Assembly (NCBI GenBank): GCA_000711775.1
Contig: ARYC01000714.1
Coordinates: 85,386 to 149,385 of the forward strand
Direction: 5' to 3'
Length of the DNA: 64,000 nt
DNA from: Oxytricha trifallax
Lineage: Eukaryota > Ciliophora > Spirotrichea > Sporadotrichida > Oxytrichidae
A program made the position numbers and the translations under genes. The notes under the pieces were generated by a model that saw nothing but the letters and a program-made list of their open reading frames with translations, was not told the DNA's origin and searched no databases. Each line of letters opens with the position of its first letter. Position 1 is the stretch's first letter. Below are positions 11,562 to 23,100 of the stretch, one piece after another.

Positions 11562-12174
11562 TCATATGAAAAAATTGTCAGCTTCTTTATTATTTCCAAA
11601 TATGCTGCTATCAGCCTCCTTGGTTCTCTCATTTTCAGGAGCATCAGAGTATATATTGAAGTACATGTTTAGCTTTTCATCCAATTCCAAAATACTTGCT
11701 AAATTCTCAAATCTGTAGCAGTAATTAGGGGCACTCCAAACTGTGCAAAATTTACCATCGAATAGCTCTTAGTATCCCTCCATACATAGTTAATGAGCTC
11801 TGTATATCTAGTTTACATTATTTTCGTGTAGAAATCTGTTGACCACATCAGACCCGAACATATACCCAGCTCCTCTTGCACTTAAAGTAAACCCACTGTT
11901 ATCTGTGTCTGGATCACTCCACATGAGATCAGCGAATGGGCCTTCATGAGGTATTTCCTGAAACCTCTTGATATCCTTAATATCTCCAATGTGTTGAATT
12001 GTTGGGGAAAGACCAGCATGCACACAAAAGATTTTATCATCAATGATTGCTGCGATTGGCAGATAGTCAAATAAATCTGTGAACAGCTACCATGCAGTGG
12101 GACTGCCATATTTGCGCTAGCATTCTGTATAGAAACCATAAACCTAGGTAATTTGCCTTGTTTCATGATTTCCT
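11562..12174 (-). CDS. PP2A/PP4/PP6-type phosphatase, C-terminal block (inverted MDS)
   Basis: Encodes from [20 protein letters not shown] through CVHAGLSP near 12025, DLMWSDP near 11920, RGAGYMFG near 11870, to VWSAPNYCYRFENLASILELDE near 11710, ending at TGA 11564-11562. These are the invariant metal-binding and substrate motifs of the PPP serine/threonine phosphatase family (HAGLSP, LMWSDP, SAPNYCYR). It starts at the 10 bp pointer AGGAAATCAT (12174-12165 on this strand), which also ends the plus-strand N-terminal block. Joined, the two give about 324 residues, close to the 305-310 usual for PP2A catalytic subunits; the C-terminus ends NFFI, not the DYFL of PP2A proper. Subfamily is unresolved. 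Confidence 0.93.
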
Positions 12175-12264
12175 AAACTAATTGCAAAATATTTCCATGT
12201 AAAAAATCAAGGAATTTATTGCGCAAATACATTTTACAATTTAAATTATTAATATAATCTAAAA

Positions 12265-12733
12265 ATGTCTTTAAATTTCACCTAGAAAAAGAGCAAATAT
12301 GCATTTGACATAGATAAATATCTGGAACTAGCTTAAAAAGGGGAATTGCTAGAAGAAGTTGCAATCAAGATTATTTGTGCAAAAGTGAAGGAAGTGCTTG
12401 CGCAAGAGAATAATGTGAAAAGCGTTTAATCTCCAGTCACTGTGGTTGGTGATGTGCATGGCTAATTTTACGATTTGATTGAGTTGTTCAGAGTTGGAGG
12501 AGAAATCCCTAATACTAATTACCTTTTCTTGGGTGACTATGTTGATAGAGGTAAGCCAGATCGGTTATTCAAAGTCTATAAAACCCCTATATCAGAGTTA
12601 AAATTTCATCATTAAAAATAAGTATGCTAATAACCATGAAAATATAGGTGCATTTAGTGTTGAAACAATCACATACTTGATGTTGCTTAAATTGAGATTC
12701 CCACTCAGAATTACACTTTTAAGAGGAAATCAT
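12265..12733 (+). CDS. PP2A/PP4/PP6-type phosphatase, N-terminal block
   Basis: ATG 12265 ([15 protein letters not shown]) leads into [18 protein letters not shown] near 12440 and [11 protein letters not shown] near 12530, the GDxHG and GDxVDRG metal-binding motifs. A GT-AG intron (12551-12647, GTAAGC..ATATAG) splits the DRG codon, then [15 protein letters not shown] and LRGNH follow. Coding stops at pointer AGGAAATCAT (12724-12733); beyond it the frame is non-coding. The rest of the enzyme is on the opposite strand, 90 bp to the left. The exon sum (372 nt) ends exactly on a codon, and the partner block continues GAA ACA AGG. The gene can only be assembled by inversion. Confidence 0.93.
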
Positions 12734-12881
12734 TAAACAGTAGTGAATAATATAATATATAGAATGATAAAGATGCTTAGTTTTTAGATAAAATAGGAAT
12801 ATTATAATTCATTTGATTTCACAAATGTAATTTGAAGGTTTTTTTATCCTGCTAATAATTTAAAAATTTATGTATAAATTA

Positions 12882-15772
12882 TCATCTACCCAATAATCTT
12901 TTTCTCTCGTAGTAATTATCGTTCTTGAACTCTCTCAAACTTTTCATTCCATAATCTGAGAAATTATTGGTATTCAAAGATATATAGTGGCAAGTCTTAT
13001 TCACTCTCAATCCTTCTAGTATTGGGTGGATGTCGTCATCAGTAAGACTATTCCCTTGCAAATTTATCATCTTAAGCACTTTGTTTTGCTTGAGAACTTT
13101 AAATTTAAATATATCTATAGAGGAGGTAGTAATTTTTTATCTAATTAATTTATTGTTAATACTTCACTCAAATTTAAGCCAAATTATATTAATAATATGA
13201 AATTTTATATATGGTAGGGACACTTAATGAATTTATAAAATAATTAAAATGAATGGAAAATATATTAATGTATTAAATCAATTGCAGCTCATATAATAAA
13301 AATCTAACAATTTGTGAGGCAAATTTAATTTCCTTTTCATATTAAAACTTAAAATATTGATATTATATCATTTTACTATTTAAAAATAAAGGAATATTTT
13401 TATAATATTTACTATTGTAAAGTCTTATAAAATTATGCTCAAAATAGTAATATTTTTATCTTTTAAGTTCTAACAAACTAAGCCAAAATCGCTCTATATG
13501 AAGTTATTAGCCAACCACAACACCTCGAGTGTCTAATTCGCAATCAAGCCCTATTCAATCTCAAAGTCATAATGGCAAGCAAGTCCACAACTCTCCAAAT
13601 TCAAAATTATAAGTGAAGTGTTATATCTCAAGGTTTATAGTATTGTCCTACAAGCCACATCACCAATAGGATTTTCCTTCAAGATAAGTCTTGTTAATGT
13701 GCGGTAGTGATAAATACCATCAGCAAAAGCAAATCTATTTATAAAAATCAATATATAAATTATAAATCCAGCATATCCTGAGAGTTTATTATAGTGAAGT
13801 TCTAATTCCTTCAGACTTTGATTTTGTCTCAATCAATATTTAAAAGAAATGAAGATTTAAATTTAAAATAAATTATAAATATATTGATACAGTGAATGCT
13901 GCAGCAAGATTAATTGCGCCTTCATCATCGATTTAATTATGCCCGAGCAAGCAGGTCTAAATTGATAAGGAATGTTTTAGACCTTCTGCTAAATAGGAAG
14001 CTCCTTCAGATCCAATCATTTTTTTAATAAATTTATTTAAATAAAATATTTTGATAATTAAATCATACAGTTGATTCAAGATTACGATACATGATTGAGA
14101 TAGAAAAATATACTATTTGGGAGTGATTTTAAGCCAGATCAAAAATGCCTGAATCCTATTCATCTAAATGCATTTGCAAGAAGCTCTATAACTTAACAAA
14201 ATCCAATATAATTATTTAAATAATGACATGTAAATTAATATTTTTAAAAACTTCACTTTGAGGCATAGAAATGTAGTATTTTAGAATATCTAATCATATT
14301 TCGCTATACTTTCTGGTGAAGTGATTTCAACCTTCTAATAATCATTCTTAGTATAAATTCATAATATACAAAATATAATTATGAAAAAACAATTTTATAG
14401 GTAAGTTATGAAATATGTCCTTAAGTTTTTCTTAAAGCTATTTCCCATTTTTAGATAAAGCTCTTAAAGTTAACTAGGATTCTTAATATATATAATAGTA
14501 AAATTTAAATTCAACCATATGCAATGTGCTGAAAATATGAAGATTTAAACTTAATGAGGGAAGATTCTTGAAAATTAGCAGTGAGCGTGAACTGTTATCC
14601 TTTTCCATTTTTATGATCAAAATCCTTAATTTAGATTGTAAATATTTCATAAGATTTGGATAGTCTTCAAATTCAATTAAAATTCTATTGTTTAAAAAAG
14701 ACAATAGTGTTTTTTTATCAATTTTATCATACAGTTGATCAATCCAACATGAGTTAAGTTTTTGGCTTTTTAGACAATCTTACCTAAATATTTACACCCC
14801 TAATCTTAGATATTTTTGTTAGTATCTAGCTTAAGCTGCTGTAAGAATTTATAGTCTAGGCTTTCATAAAGTTCATAGAGCTTTCTACAGCTTTCTTCAT
14901 TTAATGAATTGTGTGTCAAAATCAAGTTTTTTAGGTTACCTTACTTATATATCTCACCTAAAAAGTAGAATATTTTAGGATCTATAAGCTCAATGTGATT
15001 TTAAGAGACATCAAGTGTGTGAATTTATGAGTTGCTTACAGCTATTCCCTCTAAAGTTTGCAAAAATCCCTAGTCTTTGAGATTATTTAAATTAAGATGC
15101 AGTTCCTTCAAGTTCCAGGAATGATGTCTTATTATTTGACTCAGGTGAACACTGTGGTCGTAAGTTAAACTAGATCCTTGAAAGTTTAAGTAGTTTAATA
15201 TTGGTTTGTCTTGAAGCGAGATTTAAAGCTATTAAATATCTTATACGGTCACTGTTGAGTATCTGATATGTAACTTTCTTAAAAATCTCAAATTTTGCAA
15301 ACCTTAGTTTAAGATATCTGAAGTGTTCTCAAATTTATCTAATTTTAATGTGCTTAAGTTACTTTGACAAGATAATGATTGCCCTAAATTCACAAAAAAT
15401 TAAGAGAAATCCTAACTTTAATCTACACCTTTCTAACTAATTCTGATACAGTTAAGTTAGAGTTCCGCATAGTCATTCTCACAATCCTTTAACTGTTGAT
15501 TGAAATACTCAAAATTTTTGACAGAAAATGAACAATTCAAGAGTCTCAGAGTTTTAATCGATTTTATTGAAAATAATTTCTCTATAAAAACTAGACTACT
15601 AGGAGTCTAAAAGAAATTTCCATCCAGAGTTATAGTTTTGAGATTTTAGTTAGGTTGGAAATCCTTAAACTTTTGAATTATCTTTTGATAGTTGAATTTT
15701 TAAGTGTTTAGGAATTTAATCTTCACTATTTGGGAGAAATAAATAAAAACTATATTGTAAAGTTTGTATAAA
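12882..15772 (-). CDS. Leucine-rich-repeat (RNI/NLRC-like) protein, 5' end not found
   Basis: After IES removal a single frame runs from about 15770 to TGA at 12884-12882. It holds ribonuclease-inhibitor-type LRRs of about 28 residues, for example LKELHLNLNNLKDQGF near 15080, LKNLILTHNSLNEESC near 14920, LTHVGLINCMIGSEGASYLA across 14740/14010, LKELELHYNKLSG near 13800, LTRLILKENPIGDVACR near 13680, LEVLWLANNFI near 13520 and LKMINLQGNSLTDDDI near 13060. LRRs of this type form a protein-binding horseshoe; partner unknown. IESs are at 13099-13479, 13736-13768, 13834-13897 and the nested pair 14020-14066/14076-14739. The frame is still open when it reaches the TBE fragment at 15779, so the first MDS lies elsewhere or was lost. 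Confidence 0.8.
13099..13479. other. IES, pointer AACT (381 bp)
   Basis: AACT at 13095-13098 and 13476-13479. Excision joins QSDFGLV to LKQNKVLKMINL in frame, continuing the LRR periodicity. The interior is AT-rich and non-coding. Confidence 0.7.
13736..13768. other. IES, pointer AAATC (33 bp)
   Basis: AAATC at 13731-13735 and 13764-13768. Excision gives SGYAGFAFADGIYHY in frame. Confidence 0.75.
13834..13897. other. IES, pointer AAT (64 bp)
   Basis: AAT at 13831-13833 and 13895-13897. Excision gives INLAAALRQNQSLKELEL, a continuous LRR; longer repeats nearby (AATAT) give the wrong frame. Confidence 0.65.
14020..14739. other. Nested IES pair with pointers AATCAT and ATCATACAGTTGAT
   Basis: ATCATACAGTTGAT occurs at 14062-14075 and 14726-14739 (14 bp direct repeat). 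AATCAT occurs at 14014-14019 and 14061-14066, overlapping the first. Removing 14076-14739 and 14020-14066 yields LTHVGLINCMIGSEGASYLAEG in frame. The overlap means the MDS between the two IESs is little more than the pointers themselves. The interior (663 bp) has no convincing LRR coding. Confidence 0.65.
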
Positions 15773-15778
15773 AATTCA

Positions 15779-16022
15779 AATGAATGGTTAATATCACATA
15801 TTAAATTGGCCCATAAAGGGGTTTGCTTCTCTTATTTTTCTTCCTCTTAAGGCTTGCTTGGGCCCATATTTCTCCTCTTAGTTTCAGCTCCTGCATCTAT
15901 GTTCATTTCATCTGGCTTTTAAACATCTTTATAAAGTCTCTTGTTCAATTCATGAATAGTCTATGACTTTCTCTCTCTGTGAACCTTCGCATGCTCTTTC
16001 AATATTACTATGTTTACCTAAA
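15779..16022 (-). pseudogene. TBE transposon fragment (3' part of the 22-kDa-type ORF)
   Basis: Reading minus, the segment encodes LKEHAKVHRERK, then a Lys/Glu-rich end with MGPSKPQEEEK, and matches the 3' parts of the second ORF in both other TBEs (about 41265-41475 and 63775-64000). Neither telomere-like ends nor transposase accompany it. It is a relic of a TBE adjoining the 5' side of the LRR gene. Confidence 0.8.
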
Positions 16023-17113
16023 AAATTTGAATTTTAGCTTGTATTTTATACAAAAAATATTTTTAATTTTAGTTTTATTTGAAAATATTTATACTTTTAA
16101 TTTATTTTGATTTTTTAATTGTAATTGTTTATAAATTAAACTTGAATTATTGATGTAATATAAATTTAAGAAATATAAATCTATTCTAAATGTAATTCAA
16201 TAATGACTGAAAATATTAGATTTTTTAAAATAGATAATATTATAATAAAATTTAAAAGATGTAAAAAAGTAAACATAAAATGGTGAAATCTATGATGCCC
16301 TTCAATAATTTATTTTATTATGCTATTAATTGAAAATATAATTACAAAATTAAATAATTTTTATTAAAAAAATGCTTCATAGTGTATTTAAACTTTTTAA
16401 CTTCTATTGAAAATTTGATATACTTTCATGTAAACATAGTTTATGATAATTTAATGATTGCTAATATTCTTTGCTCTCATTTGATTTTCACAATATTGAT
16501 AAAATAGAAAAGAATTGGAAATTTTAAAAATAAAAAGTATTATAACTGCACATAATTACTAAATTGATTATTAAATTATGTCTAAGACATTAATAGGTTA
16601 AATAAATGACACAATTTTAGGGAATATTCTGATTAGCTTTTAGCTAATGAATAGTTTTAGCTTAATTATTATTTTTATATTATTTATTTACAGATTCATT
16701 TCTTGTTTGACAAAGAATCTACATATTAGTTTATTTTCAAATATTTTTAGGATAATTAAAAATAACTTATTATATTTTGTGTGAGATTAGTTGCTTATTT
16801 ATCGCAGTTTGTATGATTAAAAATCACATTTATTGGAAGATTCTTGATTTTTTCAAGCGGAAATAATTAAACATATCAAATTTAAGTGTGATAGTTGATA
16901 ATTTTAGGAATTCATACTTACCTATAACTCAAAATACCAGAGTGGATTTGTTCCTCATGCACCTGTTTGTCTAATCTTGAAATTCATATATAAACCCATT
17001 TTTAATTAATTTTAGTTTATTATAATTTGATAATGTTAAATATGATTTTGAATAATTTTTAAAAATCAATGATTTATGATCGATAATAATCTTCAGATAA
17101 AACTTTTCTATCG
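16023..17113. other. AT-rich stretch before receptor copy 1
   Basis: Mostly A/T-rich and non-coding. A GC-richer piece at about 16915-17005 reads FVPHAPVCLILKFIYKP on the plus strand; copy 2 has a similar APV..LFVKFIYQF at about 36293-36345, so this is probably an N-terminal coding block of copy 1 whose exact limits I cannot set. Confidence 0.45.
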
Positions 17114-20100
17114 ATAGGAGGTTCGACTACAGGCACACCAGCTTTTGTTGTTAATAATCCACTTACAGCTATTCCTAATGCAAACTATGGATTTTATTCA
17201 TTTTGGCTTAAAGGTAAGATTTTTAAACAGTGGATAAACTATTAATATAGTTGCATTGGTAGACCTGAATGATAACTCTAATATTGTTAGAATAATCTAT
17301 AAATGTCTTAATTGAACTTCTCTTATTAAAATTAAATTGGTATTCTCTGTTATAATGATTTCTATCGGATATTTTTTATATTATCCATACTTTATTTTAC
17401 AGCATTTATATTTTTATATAAAAACTTAAATTTAATCTAATTGTTTCACAAGAAAAAGCACTTATTCTGCCCCACTAACTCCAAATTTAGTATAATATTG
17501 AGCTTAATATCAATCACTTTTGAATTACATTTAAATTTAATATAGAAATGAAATTTTTAAAGCTATCAATTTTTATAAATTTTTCTTTAAGAAGTTCTTC
17601 ATTCAATTAGATTTAAAATAATTATAGTTAGAAATTTAATAATTTGAGAATAGGCACATAAATACAAACCAAATAAACTAAGTATATTTTTTTTAAATAT
17701 ATAAAATCTATAAAATTTCTTCTTAATTTTTGCGAATTCTATTATAGATTTATAAGGTTTTAAATAAGATTATAATTGATTCTTGAATTTTTATAAGAAT
17801 AGTGCATTATAAAAAAGGTAATTATTTTATAAACGGTATAAATTCTAGCGAGAATTAATAATAAAGGCAAGAGATTTTAATTTCTTGAAAAAATTTTATT
17901 TCACTCTATTGATATTAGCTATATAATGTAATATTTTATTCTTGATATACGCAGTCTAATTTTATTTTTGCTCTTTTCATATTTAAACGATATAAAGCAT
18001 AAAAAAGTGGCATATTAAAAGTGAAATAAGATGCCATATTTGACGTTTACTATGCTAAACAATATTTATATATTTTATGGATAAATCCCTATCTTTTAAA
18101 AGTAGGTGATGCATACTGAAAATTATTATAATTTAGTGAAAAAAACCATCAACATTTACAACTTATTCCAAAACATTTTTTATTGAATAATTTTTTTTTA
18201 AAAAAAATATTACTAAAACACTTTTTTCTCATTACCTTTAGCTGGATTTATTGATAAAAAATAAAATTTTACTATAATATCTTCAAAACTCCTTATAACT
18301 AACTATTCTATAATTTTTCTAAAAATATCTCACTAATTTCATTCATATTATTGAGAGATTTTTTAATAATCTGTTTTTGAAATAGATTTTAATGGCATTA
18401 AAGCAAACAAATTATAAATAATATTGTATGGACACATTTTATTTCGGAACATATTGTAATTTAAATTAAACAACTATTTTTATATATTTATTTACAAATT
18501 CATAGTGAATTAAAATTCAAATCTCAAATATTTTAATTTAGATCCAGTAATTTTTAATGGGATTAGATTTTGGATATTCTTTAATCTTCAATCAAATCGA
18601 GATTTTTAGATTTTTAGCTATTTCTCAAAACAGTAAATATCAAAACAATAGCAACCACCATCTCATTTATAATTGTTCATCTATTGAATCTAATGTTTCT
18701 ATTGTTTAAGAACATTTACAAATATAACTGAAAATTATTGATAGTCAATAATTTCATTTTAACTTATATTCCAAAACTTAATGTCTTCACATAATGATAA
18801 ATTTTACAATTTTATTTATATTGGCAATAATATAGTTTTTGTAAGTAGACTTGTAGTATTTAACTTTAATATTTAGTTCACACCTGCAAATCCTGCTCTT
18901 AGTATACCATAAATCAGAATTTGGCTACTCACTGCAACAGACCCTATACTATCAATATTTATTATTAAATTTTATGATCAACTCGCTCAATGAATTTATT
19001 AAAAATATCTAAATAAAAAACACTGATTACAATATATAAGAATTTTGTCTTGAGAGTCGACTCAAATATTATATATATATATATATTAAATAACAATAAT
19101 AAGATTTGAAACATTTCAGAGATTATTTAAATATATGCAATAATCTTATCAGTTTACCTGCATCTGATGGGAAATGGAACTTTGTTTATGTTGGATATTC
19201 AAAATCGAATACTTTTTGTTATATTTCTAAAATTTAATACCAACTGGTACATGAATTTAAATTCATTAAAATTACGATTAATTTTCAAAATTATAAAAAT
19301 TCTTACAAAAATAGTTTAATTTATTAATAAATGTCAATGATCAGGAACAGTCAGCAACTGTTGCAGCTTGTCCACATTTCCCAAAAATAGAATTCTTTAG
19401 GTATCTTTCTTTTATAATTATAAAATTTCATCATTATAAATATGAAATATCTTTTTATATATAAATTCCTTATATTTTTGTATCTATACACAACTTCCAA
19501 CAATTTAAACCTTTAATATATGATATATTTCTTATCACCTAATTTTCAACGTGCAATCAAATTTATTAAATAAATCTAGTTTATAACATTGTTGATACTG
19601 AAATAAGTTTATTGATTTTTTATGCTATAATTTTGTTTTAAATAAAGATGCAAAAATGCTTGAAATGTAATTTTGGAATTTAACAGCTACAGATGTCGTA
19701 AATTTAAGTCAGTTTTATAATTGAAAAATCAAGAAATTAACAATTACGAAATCCTTATCTAAAATATATACTTTAAAAAAGGTAAGGATTAAATCTTGAG
19801 AAAGTAAACTTTTATTTAATATCTCTAACGTCACCCTTAAAAAGCCTTAAATAAATCAAAGATAAGCATATTTTATACCTAAATTATAGCACTAAAATTA
19901 AAAAAGAGCTCTTGAATTGCAGTTAATGATATAAAAACGCGATGCTTTGCAATATCACTTAAGAATGACTCTAGCAGTGCGATACATAAGAAAGGACTGA
20001 ATTGATTTAGTTCAGCTTAATAGTATGTTCACTAGATCAGATAAAGTTTGAAGTAATAAAAGTTAAATCCATTATAATGCCAAATTTAACTCTCAATAGC

Positions 20101-23100
20101 CCCTGCATTAATTTATGCACAGTATTTTATAATAATATATTCAGTTTTATGAAAGATATTCTGGCATTTCTTTCACTTTAAATATTATTTAAATGTGATT
20201 TATAGTAAAATAATGATTTGAGGTATTATTCATTTATTATATTTTTCAAGATTTTTATGATATTTTAAGGATTTTTATTTTATCAATTAAATTATCTATT
20301 AATCTATTCTGGGATTTAATTAAAATATATCATATATTTCTTTCAAGTACTCATAAAATAATCTTAGACCTGCATAACTGGTTGATTACTTATCAACATG
20401 GAATAGTAATGCTGATTAATATAAATATACAAAAAAATAATTAATTTTTAATAGAAAGGTCAACCAAAATAATGTAATAAATATAAATTTTTTTATTGTA
20501 TTCGATATATAAAGAAGTGAAATTCTTCCATAAAAATATTTGGAAGTAAACTTTATTTTCAAAGGAATGGTAATTTTTGAATATTTTATATAAAATTTTA
20601 TTTTGAAGCTTCAATATTAAATTTAAGAAATATTTGGAAGATCGCTCTCAAAGTAAATGTCTTGATTTTAGAAAATATTAAATTGCTAATTTCAAAAAGT
20701 GGTTAAATATTTTAAAGTACTAACTAATTTAAATAAAATATTTTGATTATTTTAATGAATGGTATGGAAGAATTGATTACAAAGAATTCTTAGCAAGTGT
20801 AGATGGTAATAGATTCGCATGGAAAGATTAGGGCGCATAAAATCCATTTTTGATATTTCATGTTCAATGCTTCTTTTATTTTTCATATAGGTAAGGTGAA
20901 TATGAAAACTAGAAATAAAGATCTTTAGTATTAAATATGAAATTATTATTGTTATTGTTATTATTATTGAGCATATATATATATATATTAGTTAGTTTTT
21001 CTAAGTACTTAAGGTGAAAATAGTTTTTCCAATTCAATGTCTTTCGAGTATTTTATGTCCTGTATGTCTTTAGCTGGGAGCGACTTTGGCCTTTTGGACC
21101 TACATGCCTCTCATAGGGTGTTCCTGGGGGTCTTGTCCCTTGTGATCTTTTTCTACGTCCTGACTTGCCTCTTCGGACCCTGACTCAGCCTGGGCGCAGC
21201 CTCATTAAGGTGGCCCCTGGGGATCAAGTCGCTTGCCTGGACCGGTCAGCGTGCCAACCACAAAGCCTGACCTCTTTTATATTCTTTGCTTCTTTTCTTA
21301 GAGATGTTTTTTAGAAATTAGTTTTCATCTCTAAGTCTTCTGGCTCGAGTGCATATTTATAGAGATCAGCTCGTCATCTTTAGCAGTAATAATAATAACA
21401 ATTTATTTTTCATATATTACAATATTTTATTTGAAACATAGTTCAAGATTATTTGAATTTGTTTAAATTAATGGTTGTTTATAAATTAAAAAATTGTTTT
21501 ATTAATTAAAAAATATTTATAGTGTGTATTAGAATATTCAATTTTGATAAAAACTGTAAAATACAAATATTATAATCTTAAAAATAATAAAATTTTGATT
21601 ATTTATAATTATCAATATATTATGTCAAATAAAATGAATTTAGAATCTAATTAATATTAATCGAGATTTTTTATTTAAAATTTATTTTACTCTCATTTAA
21701 TAAAAATAAAAGGATTATCAACTTTGAATAATTTATATCTAATTTTTATTTAAAATTTATGTTTATAGAATACTAATTCTATATAAAGTTAAAACTTAAG
21801 AAAATATATTTGAAATTAAGATTTATAAAAGAATTATTATTAATTTTATATAATATTTTTATATTTATATAGTTTAATTTGATTTAACAACTGACCAAAT
21901 AAAATATTAGCATAATAGCACTCTAAAGATTTGCTTGGCTTGTGTTAGTCCTTGTTCCATCTGCATTTCTTACTCCAAGTGCAAGTACTAAAAATAATAT
22001 CTTACTAATCCCTTTTTTTATTGTGAGATTTTCTAATTAAAACTCATATTCTCAAAAATTAGTACCATAAAATTTAATATCCTCAACACATAAATTTATT
22101 AATGCTACATTTCATAAATAATATATCAACAAAACACTTATCGAATATCTATTAATAGTTTTTTGTATAATTTGCAGGCTATAACTATCATGATAATGGA
22201 TCTTATAAATGTTTGCCTATCACAGATGGATGCGTCAACAGTACTATAGCTGATACCACTGGGCTCCCCATCTGCAGGAAATGCCCTCTTAAATTAATAT
22301 ATAATTTAATTTAATAAATTTTTATAATATTTTTCTTTAATTTATAATTTTAATTTGATTATTCGATAAAAATTATTAAATTATTTAAAGCTTCTTTAGA
22401 ATATAAATTATTCCATAGAAATTTCGCAACATGATGAAATTATTTTAATTAATTTAGTTAATTCTATCTCTTTATAAAAAATTGCTAAAATGCTAATATC
22501 TATTTAAAAAGCTATATATAAATAGAATTTTAACTTATTTAATTATAATTAATGATTCTAATACTCTACTAAAAATAATGATTTTTATGCTAGAGATGAT
22601 GTAGCTATAAGTATTTTATATTAATCTTAGTTTATATCATATATTAATTTAGCAAGTCAACCAAAATATAAAATATTTTTATTCCTACAATAATATGATT
22701 TTTCTATTTAATTGAATCATAAAATCCAGTTTGTCCTCCAACCTAAAAATATGACTTCAACAACGTTTCTATAAACATTTTTATTATATTAACGCTAAAT
22801 GCATTGCATGTGTCTCCCCATGCTCAGAGTGCAGCTAAACATAAAAAAATAGAAAAGATTTTAATGTTGATTATTAGTATTTCTAAGTTTACTATTTTAT
22901 TTGAATAATAGAATTTATTATTCAGAAAGCAAATGTTTGACTTGTATTGCAGGAGGGTACTCACTAATTGATAACACGTGTTCCAAGAGTGACTGCCCCA
23001 AGGGCTAGTACTACAATAGCACTCATTATTATGTGAAGATTCTCTGTTCCACCTGAAATATTACTCCAAGTGTAAGTACTGCGTTGCAGGCTAAACAAAA

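Noticed and set aside
14483-14704. 73-codon minus-strand ORF as part of the LRR gene
   Set aside because: It lies inside the nested IES; the LRR frame skips it and continues with IGSEGASYL. I first read it as a scrambled block, but its joins to neighbouring frames hit stops.
21060-21275. SRP (7SL) RNA in the GC island
   Set aside because: No convincing GNRA/AGCA helix-8 motif or Alu-domain UGUAA motif could be aligned on either strand.
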